From NCBI RefSeq assembly GCF_014637175.1, contig NZ_BMEV01000006.1, positions 1-64,000 of the forward strand: a stretch of 64,000 nt of DNA, in the 5' to 3' direction. Made by a program: the position numbers and the translations under genes. The notes under the pieces were generated by a model. The model did no database searches, was not told the origin of the DNA, and saw nothing but the letters and a program-made list of their open reading frames with translations. Within the stretch, counting starts at the first letter, position 1; every line of letters starts with the position of its first letter. Below are positions 1 to 8,073 of this stretch, in pieces. The stretch comes from Compostibacillus humi (GTDB taxonomy: Bacteria; Bacillota; Bacilli; Bacillales; Amphibacillaceae).

Positions 1-112
1 TGACTATATTTTACCAAAAAGGGATGTTTTTTTGTTCATTTTTAGATATAATGTTGTGAATTCTTTCAGTCATATCAAGTGTTTACTAGTGTTTTTCGAC
101 TGCGAAAGTTGA
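1..112. other. Non-coding AT-rich flank, possible mobile-element end
   Basis: This AT-rich stretch has no reading frame continuous with the ligase that follows. The ligase frame closes at a TGA at 110-112, just before its homology begins. Because the ligase lacks its first third, this DNA is best read as sequence joined to it by insertion or deletion, perhaps the end of an insertion sequence lying off the window. No transposase or inverted repeat can be seen, so the mobile-element reading is inference. Confidence 0.35.
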
Positions 113-1285
113 GCTCTATATTCCTATGAAAAACTTCTTGAAACCGGGGACGAAAACTATCCTTTTGCCTCCATCCGCAACGAGCATGACCCGGCGGGCA
201 TGTGCTATACGTCGGCAACAACAGGGAAACCAAAAGGGGTCGTCTATTCCCACCGTGCCATTGTTCTCCACAGCTATGCTTTAGGTTTGGCAGATACGGC
301 GGCCATTTCTGAATCCGACGTGTCCATGCCGGTAGTGCCCCAATTTCATGCCAATGCCTGGGGAACTCCTTTCGCCTGCACCTGGTTTGGCACGACCCAA
401 GTGTTCCCGGGGCCGCGGTTCACTCCGGAAAGACTCGCATCCTTTATCGAAAAATATAAGGTGACGATTACTGCCGGTGTTCCTACGATTTGGCTTGCCC
501 TCTATCAAGTTTTGGAAAAGGGGAATTACGATACTTCCAGCTTGCGGGCTGTATTATGCGGCGGTTCGGCTGCACCCCTCGGTTTAATCAAAGCTTTTGA
601 GGAAAAGCTGAACATTCCTTTCTATCACGCTTATGGAGCAACGGAAACGACGCCGCTGGCCACGTTCTCCCGGTTAAAGAGCTATCAGCAAGATTTGCCG
701 GAGGAGGAAAAATTAGTGGAGCGGACAAGGCAAGGTATTCTCGTTCCCGGTTTGGAGATGAAAGTGATCGGAAATGACGGAAAAGAAGTGGCTTGGAACG
801 ATAAAGAAATGGGCGAACTGCTGCTCAGAGGCAATTGGATTGCGGATGAATATTATAACGATGAACGGAGCCGTGACAGTTTCGTCGACGGATGGTTCCA
901 TACCGGGGATGTAGTAACCGTCGATGAAGAAGGCACAATTAAAATTATCGATCGGACGAAAGATTTAATTAAAAGCGGCGGCGAATGGATTTCTTCCGTT
1001 GATTTGGAAAACGCTCTCATGGCCCATGATGCAGTATTTGAAGCCTGTGTCGTGGCGGTTCCAGACGAAAAATGGCAAGAACGGCCGGTTGCTTGTGTCG
1101 TATTAAAAGAGGGTTATGATGGAGCCAAGCTGAAAGAGGAATTGCTCGACTTTCTCCGTCCGCAGTTTCCGAAGTTTTGGCTGCCGGAAGATGTTATTTT
1201 CATGAAAGAAATACCGAAAACTTCCGTCGGAAAATTTTTAAAACGGGCACTAAGGGAACAAGTAAAGGATTTGGTGAAACAGTAA
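113..1285 (+). pseudogene. 5'-truncated medium/long-chain acyl-CoA ligase (AMP-binding)
   Basis: This is the C-terminal two thirds of an AMP-forming fatty acyl-CoA synthetase. Family members of about 530-540 residues adenylate a fatty acid and transfer it to CoA. The open frame runs from 113, so about 29 ligase-like codons (YEKLLETGDENYPFASIR...) precede the first ATG at 200. That ATG has no ribosome site and sits just before the P-loop motif YTSATTGKPKG, so it is not a plausible start. Later motifs are intact: YGATETTP, the WFHTGDVV segment and the C-terminal Lys region (PKTSVGKFLKR). Roughly 150 N-terminal residues and the promoter are missing. The second-motif Gly (TSGTTG) is Ala here, as I recall from related AlkK-type ligases. 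It is probably non-functional unless the missing part lies upstream in a fused frame. Confidence 0.8.
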
Positions 1286-1299
1286 TATTGAGCAGCATA

Positions 1300-1332
1300 A
1301 ACAAGGATGCCTGCATGGGCATCCTTGTTTTG
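1300..1332. terminator. Bidirectional Rho-independent terminator
   Basis: A perfect 11-bp stem (AACAAGGATGC / GCATCCTTGTT, loop of 8) lies between the ligase stop and the convergent oppF1 stop, with T-rich flanks. It probably serves both genes. Confidence 0.75.
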
Positions 1333-1338
1333 TCCGCA

Positions 1339-2277
1339 TTATTCTCTTTCTTCCAGTTCCTTTTTATACTGCTCAAATTCTTTCCGCGTGCAGCGGACCC
1401 AATGATTCGGACGAATTTCCCGGAATTCCGGTTCCTCGCTCATATCATGGATCGAAGGATCATAGACAATCCGTTTCCGGTTTCTTTCATATTCCGGGTC
1501 TGGGAGCGGAATGGCAGAAAGAAGGGATTTCGTATAAGGATGGACTGGATTGTTATACAGTTCATCACTGTCTGCAAGCTCAACGAGATTCCCCAAATAC
1601 ATGACACCAATCCGGTCACTAATATATTTCACCATGGACAAATCATGGGCAATAAATAAATAGGTTAAGCCCCGTTCTTTCTGCAGTTTCTTCAGCAAGT
1701 TGACTACTTGCGCCTGAATGGATACGTCCAGGGCGGAAATCGGCTCGTCGGCAATAATAAATTCCGGTTCTACGGCAAGCGCCCGGGCAATACCGATTCT
1801 TTGGCGCTGCCCGCCGCTAAATTCGTGCGGAAAACGGGTAGCGTGTTCCCGGTTTAAACCGACAACTTCTAAGAGCTCCTCTACCCTTTCTCTTCGCTCC
1901 TGTTCATTTTTGACCAAGCCGTGGACATCCAAACCTTCGGCAATTATATCCATAACATTCATCCGCGGGTTTAAGGACGAAGAAGGGTCTTGGAATATCA
2001 TTTGCATTTTCCGGTTAAATTTCAGCAATTCTTCCTTCGATTTTTTCCCATGGACGTCTTCATTATTAAATAGTACTTGTCCGCCAGTAGCTTCGTAGAG
2101 ACGGATAATCGTTCTACCTGTCGTTGATTTTCCGCTTCCCGATTCCCCTACTAAACCGAACGTTTCTCCCCGGTAAATGTCGAAGGAAACATCATCGACC
2201 GCTTTAATTATTTTTTTTCGGCCAGCTGGAAAATATTTCTTTAAATTTTTTACTTCCAGTATTTTTTCTCGTTCCAT
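1339..2277 (-). CDS. oppF: Oligopeptide ABC transporter ATP-binding protein OppF (system 1)
   Basis: This is one of the two cytoplasmic ATPases that power peptide import through OppBC. Walker A (GESGSGKS) is at about 44-51, the signature (SGGQRQR) at 154-160 and Walker B ending in ADEP at 176-179, with an H-loop (FIAHD) further on. The C-terminal tail (KRIVYDPSIHD...) is the OppF type and lacks the PSGC...C...C iron-sulfur segment of AppF/DppF proteins; one Cys (about 296) remains. The ATG overlaps the oppD1 stop by one base (TAATG), which indicates translational coupling. It is the last gene of oppABCDF-1. Confidence 0.9.
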   Translation of the reverse strand: MEREKILEVKNLKKYFPAGRKKIIKAVDDVSFDIYRGETFGLVGESGSGKSTTGRTIIRLYEATGGQVLFNNEDVHGKKSKEELLKFNRKMQMIFQDPSSSLNPRMNVMDIIAEGLDVHGLVKNEQERRERVEELLEVVGLNREHATRFPHEFSGGQRQRIGIARALAVEPEFIIADEPISALDVSIQAQVVNLLKKLQKERGLTYLFIAHDLSMVKYISDRIGVMYLGNLVELADSDELYNNPVHPYTKSLLSAIPLPDPEYERNRKRIVYDPSIHDMSEEPEFREIRPNHWVRCTRKEFEQYKKELEERE

Positions 2278-3329
2278 TATGCTTTACCTCCCGTTTTTGC
2301 AAATCCTTCCATCCGTTTCTTCACAGATGCTGGAGGCTCAATTTTCGGGGCATGTTCATGAAGCAGCCATGTTGCCGCATAATGGGTATCGGAAATTTGA
2401 AACATCGGCGGTTCCTTTACCAAATCGATTTCCAGGGCAAATTTGTTTCTTGGCGCAAACGCATCCCCTTTTGGCGGATTTAACATATCCGGCGGACTGC
2501 CTGGAATAGCATACAGTTCTTCTTCTTCACTGTCTAACGTCGGCATGGATCCGAGCAGCCCCCATGTATATGGATGCCGCGGGTCGTAGAAAATATCATC
2601 GACCGTGCCCATTTCGACAATTTTTCCGGCATACATCACCGCCACCCGGTCGGCAACGTTTGCCACCACACCAAGATCGTGGGTAATAAAAATTATGGCA
2701 CTTTCCGTCTGCTTTTGAATATCTTTCATCAGTTCCAATATTTGGGCCTGAATCGTCACATCAAGTGCTGTCGTCGGTTCATCGGCAATTAGCAACTTCG
2801 GGTTGCAGGCAAGGGCAATGGCGATGACGACCCGCTGGCGCATCCCACCGGAAAATTGGTGCGGATATTGATTAATCCGTACTTCCGGATGGGGAATTCC
2901 TACCTGGTCGAGCAATTCGACTGCTTTTTTCCGCGCTTCCGTACGGCTCAGCCCCTGGTGTTTGATTAATCCTTCCATAATCTGGTTTCCGACTTTCATC
3001 GTCGGGTTTAAGGAAGTCATCGGATCCTGGAACACCATGGAAATATCTGCTCCGCGAATTTTTTGCATTTCCTTATTTGACTTTTTAACCAGATCTTCCC
3101 CTTCAAACAGAATTTGCCCCGACTTAATCTCCGCCTGCGGTTTCGGCAACAGCCCCATAATTGCACTCGTCGTCACCGATTTCCCTGACCCGGATTCCCC
3201 GACGATGGCAAGGGTTTCTCCTTTATTGACATGGAAATTTACGCCCCGGACAGCTTGTACTTCCCCGTTATACGTATGAAATGATACTCTAAGGTCTTTT
3301 ACTTCCAGTAATTTACTCACGTTTTCCAC
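2277..3329 (-). CDS. oppD: Oligopeptide ABC transporter ATP-binding protein OppD (system 1)
   Basis: This is the second importer ATPase, partner of OppF. Walker A (GESGSGKS) is at 44-51, followed by a Q-loop ([10 protein letters not shown]), signature (SGGMRQR) and Walker B/DEPTTALD. In the C-terminal peptide-transporter domain the four Cys positions that bind a cluster in other OppD/DppD proteins are Asp289, Asn295, Asp302 and Thr320, with the same 6-7-18 spacing as in oppD2. As I recall it, B. subtilis OppD has the same substitutions. The start is uncertain: GTG at 3329 or GTG at 3320. AGGTGG lies 5 nt before the latter. Confidence 0.9.
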   Translation of the reverse strand: MENVSKLLEVKDLRVSFHTYNGEVQAVRGVNFHVNKGETLAIVGESGSGKSVTTSAIMGLLPKPQAEIKSGQILFEGEDLVKKSNKEMQKIRGADISMVFQDPMTSLNPTMKVGNQIMEGLIKHQGLSRTEARKKAVELLDQVGIPHPEVRINQYPHQFSGGMRQRVVIAIALACNPKLLIADEPTTALDVTIQAQILELMKDIQKQTESAIIFITHDLGVVANVADRVAVMYAGKIVEMGTVDDIFYDPRHPYTWGLLGSMPTLDSEEEELYAIPGSPPDMLNPPKGDAFAPRNKFALEIDLVKEPPMFQISDTHYAATWLLHEHAPKIEPPASVKKRMEGFAKTGGKA

Positions 3330-3337
3330 CTGCCTTC

Positions 3338-4501
3338 CTATTTATGCATTTTCGGATCAAATGCGTCCCGCAATCCGTCTCCAATGAGGTTAAATGCAAT
3401 CATAATGACCGAAATCATAATTGCCGGGAACCAAAGCATATAAGGGTAAAGCATTATATTGTCAAACCCGGTATTAATTAACGTACCTAACGATGCCTGC
3501 GGAGGCGTAATTCCTAGACCGATAAAGCTTAGGAATGCTTCGAAGAATATCGCATCCGGAATAGTAAACATCGTATTAATAATGATGATTCCGCTAATAT
3601 TCGGCAATAAATGTTTAATAATAATTCTCTTGTTCGATTGCCCTAACGTACGTGCCGCCAGGACAAACTCCTGGTTTTTCAGCTTCATTACTTCCCCGCG
3701 GACAATACGGGCCATTCCTGTCCATCCGGTAATCGTTAACGCAATGACAATTGACGTAATGCCTGGATCTAATACGAGCATCATCAGCAAAATAACGACG
3801 AGGCTCGGAATACCGACTAATACTTCCAAAATCCGCATCAGCACGTCATCGACTTTGCCGCCGTAGTATCCGGCAATCCCTCCATAGGCCACACCGATGA
3901 CAAGACTGATAAGGGCAGCGATAAAGGCAATTAATAAGGAAACTTTTGTACCTTCCCACAGCCTTGTCCATTGGTCACGGCCAAGGGAATCCGTTCCTAG
4001 CCAGAAATATTCATCTTCCATGCCTTTTGCTTCATATACCCGGTAAGTCGCCCGGACTTCCGCGGAATTTTTGCTTCCGTCTCCTTCACTGAGCACTTCA
4101 ATATCAATAAAATCTTTTTGGTTATCGTAACGGGAGTAGGCATTATTTGTTGCTTCTTCCACGTTGCTTCCCTTGAATTCATCCCGCAGTACGCCTTCAA
4201 ATCCGGGGATTGGCAAATTCTCCAATACCGGTACCCGTGCAGGCATCTTTGCCCGTGCCAAGTCTTGGTCATCAATGCCGTGATCGTTCATTGTCGGGCC
4301 AACGAAACTCATAATAATGATAATGATTAGAAGAATAACACTTAGTACTGCAAATTTATTTTTGAAAAAAGTCCTTCGCGCATCCTGAAAAAAAGTACGG
4401 CTCGGTCCGGATATTTTTTCGCTCGTATCCTCTTTTTGCTGAGCAAGGACGAACAGTTCCTTTGGTGCACTTTCTGTTGATGAATGTTTCATTTTTTCCA
4501 T
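3338..4501 (-). CDS. oppC: Oligopeptide ABC transporter permease OppC (system 1)
   Basis: Inner-membrane permease pairing with OppB. A cytoplasmic N-terminus leads into a first membrane helix (AVLSVILLIIIIIMSFVG). A long extracytoplasmic insert of about 120 residues follows, then GTDSLGRDQWTRLWEG and five further helices with the EAA loop (EFVLAARTLGQSNKRII). At about 387 residues it is longer than the ~300-residue OppC of system 2 because of that insert. I chose ATG 4501 because GGAGGG lies about 12 nt upstream, just before the oppB1 stop. The frame is open further upstream to 4561, which would overlap oppB1 needlessly. Confidence 0.88.
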   Translation of the reverse strand: MEKMKHSSTESAPKELFVLAQQKEDTSEKISGPSRTFFQDARRTFFKNKFAVLSVILLIIIIIMSFVGPTMNDHGIDDQDLARAKMPARVPVLENLPIPGFEGVLRDEFKGSNVEEATNNAYSRYDNQKDFIDIEVLSEGDGSKNSAEVRATYRVYEAKGMEDEYFWLGTDSLGRDQWTRLWEGTKVSLLIAFIAALISLVIGVAYGGIAGYYGGKVDDVLMRILEVLVGIPSLVVILLMMLVLDPGITSIVIALTITGWTGMARIVRGEVMKLKNQEFVLAARTLGQSNKRIIIKHLLPNISGIIIINTMFTIPDAIFFEAFLSFIGLGITPPQASLGTLINTGFDNIMLYPYMLWFPAIMISVIMIAFNLIGDGLRDAFDPKMHK

Positions 4502-4502
4502 A

Positions 4503-5432
4503 TCAGCTGTTGTTCCCTCCAATCCGAATCCTTGGATCAATGAGTCCATATAGGAGGTCAATGATTAAAATAATGGCAACGAATAGTGCCGCAAAAAGCA
4601 GGGTCGTGCCCATAATCGTCGGGTAGTCATTCATAATAACCGAATTGACAAATTGTTCCCCGATTCCTGGGATGGCAAAGATTTGCTCAATTACCATGGA
4701 GCCGGTCATTAAACTGACAGCCATCGGTCCAATCACTGTAATTAAGGGGATTAAGGCGTTACGCAAACCATGTTTGAAGACAATCCCCACTTCTCCAATC
4801 CCTTTTGCCCTTGCCGTCTTAATATAATTGGAACCCATCACTTCTACCATTTCCGTCCGTACGAAACGGGCAGCCGTCGCCATCGGGAAGATCATCAGCG
4901 CCATCGTCGGCAATACGGTATGTTTAAAATCCCCCCATAAGGCAACCGGGAACCATTGTAATTCTGACGCAAAAAAGTATTGTAAAATACCTGCGAATAC
5001 GAAGTTGGGGATGGAGGTACCTATTACAGCGATAATTGTTGAGGTATAATCAAGAAAACCGTTATGGAAAACGGCAGCAATCAGACCTAAAAGAACTCCC
5101 AGTATCGTCCCCACAACTAACGCTTGGGCTCCCAATTGAGCAGATGGTCCTATTCTATCCATTAAAATATCCGTAACAGGTGTGTTGCTGAAGGCGAAGG
5201 ATATACCTAAATCACCTTTGACTAATCCTGCTAAGTAATTCACGTATTGTACCGGCACCGGATCATTCAGGCCGTATTTTTCTAAAACAATTTGCTTTTG
5301 TTCTTCTGATAATTTATCCTCGGCATTAAGCGGACTGCCGGGCAGCATTTTCATTAAAAAGAAGGACAGTGTCGCAATAATAAATAATGTAATTAACATG
5401 TAAACGACACGCCGCAAAACATAACGAACCAT
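4503..5432 (-). CDS. oppB: Oligopeptide ABC transporter permease OppB (system 1)
   Basis: Inner-membrane permease of about 309 residues with six predicted helices. It has the typical N-terminus (MVRYVLRRVVYMLITLFIIA), the conserved PGSPL after helix 1, the EAA loop ([26 protein letters not shown]) and the C-terminal LIDPRIR. It forms the channel with OppC. It follows oppA1 after a 125-bp gap holding a stem-loop, so expression is probably stepped down from the binding protein. Confidence 0.9.
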   Translation of the reverse strand: MVRYVLRRVVYMLITLFIIATLSFFLMKMLPGSPLNAEDKLSEEQKQIVLEKYGLNDPVPVQYVNYLAGLVKGDLGISFAFSNTPVTDILMDRIGPSAQLGAQALVVGTILGVLLGLIAAVFHNGFLDYTSTIIAVIGTSIPNFVFAGILQYFFASELQWFPVALWGDFKHTVLPTMALMIFPMATAARFVRTEMVEVMGSNYIKTARAKGIGEVGIVFKHGLRNALIPLITVIGPMAVSLMTGSMVIEQIFAIPGIGEQFVNSVIMNDYPTIMGTTLLFAALFVAIILIIDLLYGLIDPRIRIGGNNS

Positions 5433-5504
5433 TCTCGCACCTCCCTGAATAAACGATGAAAAATAAAAAATGTTCTATATTATAAGATTTGTTCACAAAA
5501 ATGG

Positions 5505-5539
5505 AACAAGAGAGCACGACTTGCCCATGCCCTCTTGTT
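5505..5539 (-). terminator. oppA1-oppB1 intercistronic stem-loop (attenuator)
   Basis: An 8-bp stem (AACAAGAG / CTCTTGTT) can be extended by a GCA/TGC inner pair. It is followed on the minus strand by only a short T tract. Such structures typically protect the binding-protein mRNA and allow partial read-through into the permease genes. Confidence 0.55.
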
Positions 5540-5557
5540 TATTGTTGTTATTTATCC

Positions 5558-7240
5558 TTATTCAGCTGATCCAACACTAGCCCATTTATATTCATAAGTA
5601 GCTCCAAATGGGTTTACGTGTACACCTTGTACTTTCGGAGATACTAATTGGGCTTCTGCACTTTGGTAAATAGGTGCAATGGCAGCATCTTCAAATAGGA
5701 TTTTTTCTGCTTCTAAGAAGTTTTCGTAACGGGCGGCATTATCTGTTGCCAATTCAGATTGTGCTTCTTGCAACAATGCATCATACTCTTCGTTAGAGTA
5801 GCCCATCTTGTTGTTTCCGCCATCGGTAATCCATAGGCTTAAGAATGTGAATGGGTCAAGATAGTCTGGACCCCATCCGGAAATTTGCAGATCATAGTCC
5901 ATGTTTGTATCTAAATCAAGACGTTGTTCAAATGGAACGTTTTTCAAATTAACCGTTAAACCAGGCAGGTTCGTTGATAATTGGTTAGCAACGTATTCGT
6001 TCATCACTTTCGATGTTTCGCTATCGCCGCCAAGCAATTCAAGTTCTAGTGAATCGATGCCTAATTCTGCCAATCCTTTTTCCCAGTACTCTTGAGCTTT
6101 TTCAAGATCGAAAGTAACGAGGTCGCCGTTTACTTCACGGAAGTCTTCCTCAGAGTCAGGCAAGTTCACGAAATCTTTAGGAATTAGACCGTTCGCAACG
6201 ATGGAACCGTTGTTCAAGATTTCATTAACGAGAGCATCTTTGTTGAAGCCCATGCTGATCGCCTTGCGGATATTTACGTTAGCTAACGCTTCATTTCTTG
6301 TTTGGTTCATCTTAATGTAGAATACTGCAGTTTCTGGTACTACTTGGTAATCTTCATGGGTAGAATATTGGTCTACTAAGTCAGAAGAAATTGTAGCACG
6401 GTCTACAGAACCTTCTTCATAAAGTCTTACAGACGTAGCTGGGTCTTTAACGACTACGTGGTTAATACGGTCAACTTGTACCGTGTCAGCATCCCAGTAG
6501 TTTTCGTTTTTCACAAGATCCCATTCTTGGGCAGTGCTTGTCCAGTTTTCCAGCGTGTATGGTCCGTTAAACAGTAATGTATCAGTACTTGTAGCGAATT
6601 TATCGCCTTGCTCTTCAACGAATTTTTCGTTTAATGGCATGAACGTGCTAAATGTTGTTAAAGATTCGAAGTATGGAACTGGCTGTTCCAGTTCAACTAC
6701 TAATGTATAGTCATCTTCAGCTGTAACACCTAATTCTTCTACAGGCACTTCACCTTCGTTAACAGCTTCCGCGTTTTTAATGACGCCGCTCATCATGTAT
6801 GGACCGTATTCGGATCCAGTGTTCGGGTCTACCGCTCTTTGCCATGCATAGACGAAGTCATGTGCGGTTACCGGATCGCCATTAGACCATTGTGCGTCTT
6901 CACGCAATGTAAACGTCCAAGTTAATCCGTCTTCGCTTACTTTGTGTCCTGTTGCAATTCCTTCAACAGGCTGTGCATTTTCATCTAATCGGTAAAGACC
7001 TTCCATTGTTGCTCCGATAAATTGGAAACCAAATTCGTCAGTTGCCATGGACGGATCCATGGATGGAATGGTGTCTCCGTTTATAAAATGAAGTACATTT
7101 TCTCCATCTGCACTGTCTGCAGATTGTTCTGTGCCTTCGCCTTCAGTTGCAGCGTCTTCAGAATCTCCGCCGCCACAGGCAGCTAATAGGCCTAGCAATA
7201 AGCCAAACGCTAAAAGCAGCGCCCATTTTTTGAGCTTCAT
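5558..7240 (-). CDS. oppA: Oligopeptide-binding lipoprotein OppA (system 1)
   Basis: Extracellular solute-binding protein, family 5, of 560 residues. The signal peptide ends in a lipobox (GLLAAC at about 17-22), then an acidic Ser/Asp/Glu-rich linker. Family-5 landmarks include WTFTLREDAQWSNGDPVTAHDFVYAWQR near residue 115 and the ISGWGPDYLDPFTFL segment that lines the peptide pocket. It is membrane-anchored outside the cell and delivers peptides to OppBC. It is the first gene of the operon, behind its own promoter and CodY-like boxes. Confidence 0.92.
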   Translation of the reverse strand: MKLKKWALLLAFGLLLGLLAACGGGDSEDAATEGEGTEQSADSADGENVLHFINGDTIPSMDPSMATDEFGFQFIGATMEGLYRLDENAQPVEGIATGHKVSEDGLTWTFTLREDAQWSNGDPVTAHDFVYAWQRAVDPNTGSEYGPYMMSGVIKNAEAVNEGEVPVEELGVTAEDDYTLVVELEQPVPYFESLTTFSTFMPLNEKFVEEQGDKFATSTDTLLFNGPYTLENWTSTAQEWDLVKNENYWDADTVQVDRINHVVVKDPATSVRLYEEGSVDRATISSDLVDQYSTHEDYQVVPETAVFYIKMNQTRNEALANVNIRKAISMGFNKDALVNEILNNGSIVANGLIPKDFVNLPDSEEDFREVNGDLVTFDLEKAQEYWEKGLAELGIDSLELELLGGDSETSKVMNEYVANQLSTNLPGLTVNLKNVPFEQRLDLDTNMDYDLQISGWGPDYLDPFTFLSLWITDGGNNKMGYSNEEYDALLQEAQSELATDNAARYENFLEAEKILFEDAAIAPIYQSAEAQLVSPKVQGVHVNPFGATYEYKWASVGSAE

Positions 7241-7260
7241 GTCGCTTCCTCCTTGGTGTC

Positions 7261-7285
7261 ATTTTTCTGAAAATTTCAGAAAATG
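7261..7285 (-). promoter_or_regulatory. Two overlapping CodY-like boxes upstream of oppA1
   Basis: ATTTTTCTGAAAATT (7261-7275) differs from the CodY consensus AATTTTCWGAAAATT at one base. An overlapping second copy (7271-7285) differs at about two. Together they form the palindrome TTTCTGAAAATTTCAGAAA. They lie about 25-45 nt downstream of the predicted oppA1 start point, which suits a roadblock repressor. Opp operons are known CodY targets in Bacillus. Confidence 0.65.
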
Positions 7286-7292
7286 TATTTTT

Positions 7293-7307
7293 ATACAAAA
7301 ATTGTAT
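7293..7307 (-). promoter_or_regulatory. Small inverted repeat at the predicted oppA1 mRNA 5' end
   Basis: ATACAA-AAA-TTGTAT is a perfect 6-bp inverted repeat placed at the predicted transcription start (about 7308). It could be a 5' stabilising hairpin or an operator. AT-only pairing makes the hairpin weak. Confidence 0.35.
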
Positions 7308-7314
7308 GGTTATA

Positions 7315-7344
7315 ATTATAAGCCTCTTTCGCAAAAAATGTAAA
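7315..7344 (-). promoter_or_regulatory. Sigma-A promoter of oppA1
   Basis: Read on the minus strand: -35 TTTACA (7339-7344), an 18-bp spacer and -10 TATAAT (7315-7320). The predicted start is near 7308, giving a leader of about 68 nt. Confidence 0.7.
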
Positions 7345-7432
7345 GGAAATGTTTTAAGTAGTTTAAAAATAATTCAATTTTCTATTTAGGGAATTATCGG
7401 AATAATGCGGGTTCCACCGACATTCTCGCGGG

Positions 7433-7461
7433 ATGACAGCTTTCTTCTCCAGTGGTATAAT
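7433..7461 (+). promoter_or_regulatory. Sigma-A promoter with extended -10
   Basis: -35 ATGACA (7433-7438), 17-bp spacer, -10 TATAAT (7456-7461) preceded by TGG (extended -10). It faces the DUF3899 gene, with a leader of about 110 nt. Apart from this and the oppA1 promoter, nothing else was recognised in 7345-7568. Confidence 0.65.
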
Positions 7462-7580
7462 GACGAACAGCCGAAGATTAAACAGCGAAATCATTTAGCG
7501 ACATCAAAGGTGTACAATAATTATTTTTGGCCATTAAAACAGAAAATATTGATAGAAAAAAATAATGAATGGTGGATATG

Positions 7581-7949
7581 ATGAAGAAAAAGAACTTCTA
7601 TATTTTAATGATAAATCTTATTTTGTCCTTCGCCGTTTTTTTTATGAACGGTACGGAAAATACGTGGACAGACTACATTAATGTTCTCTTTTATATCACT
7701 TTTGGCTATCTCATCGTTGCCCTCTTTCTCTATACGAAAAAAGGAGGATTTTATGACGGGGTAACCTTTAGCTTCCGGAGGTTTATCAGTATGATGTCGA
7801 AAAACACGGATTACATGGAGGAATGGAAAGAACGGCCCCTTCCCTCGAAAAAAGTTAACGAATCCTTCTATTCCGTTGTCCGTTTCCAGGCCATTGCCTT
7901 AATGCTTATATTTCTACTAACATTTTTAATGTATATGCTCAACCTATAA
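7581..7949 (+). CDS. DUF3899-family membrane protein
   Basis: A small integral membrane protein of about 122 residues with three hydrophobic segments: FYILMINLILSFAVFFM, YINVLFYITFGYLIVALFLY and a C-terminal one from about residue 97. The connecting KKGGFYDGVTFSFRRF motif is what I associate with DUF3899. Its function is unknown. The ORF opens at ATG 7569. ATG 7578 or 7581 is preferred because GGTGGA lies just upstream of them, and the earlier ATG has no site. It stands alone between oppA1 and the regulator gene. Confidence 0.7.
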   Translation: MKKKNFYILMINLILSFAVFFMNGTENTWTDYINVLFYITFGYLIVALFLYTKKGGFYDGVTFSFRRFISMMSKNTDYMEEWKERPLPSKKVNESFYSVVRFQAIALMLIFLLTFLMYMLNL

Positions 7950-7979
7950 ATTCTCTTGATACCCTTTCCCCGGCTTTTC

Positions 7980-8008
7980 TTGACAATATTATGAAAATTC
8001 AATATGAT
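7980..8008 (+). promoter_or_regulatory. Sigma-A promoter of the regulator gene, with overlapping CodY-like box
   Basis: -35 TTGACA (7980-7985), a 17-bp spacer and -10 TATGAT (8003-8008) make a strong match. AATATTATGAAAATT (7985-7999) fills the spacer and matches the CodY consensus at 13 of 15 positions, so the regulator may itself be under CodY. Confidence 0.65.
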
Positions 8009-8073
8009 AGTATTAATTATTTAGGGCTACGGCTATCTACTATTGGTATCGGGAAAGGAGCTGTAATATAGAA

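Noticed and set aside
39-112. Complete insertion sequence at the window start
   Set aside because: No transposase or paired inverted repeats are visible in the window; kept only as a possible element end.
4502-4561. Longer OppC-1 start
   Set aside because: It would overlap oppB1 and lacks a ribosome site; ATG 4501 has GGAGGG.
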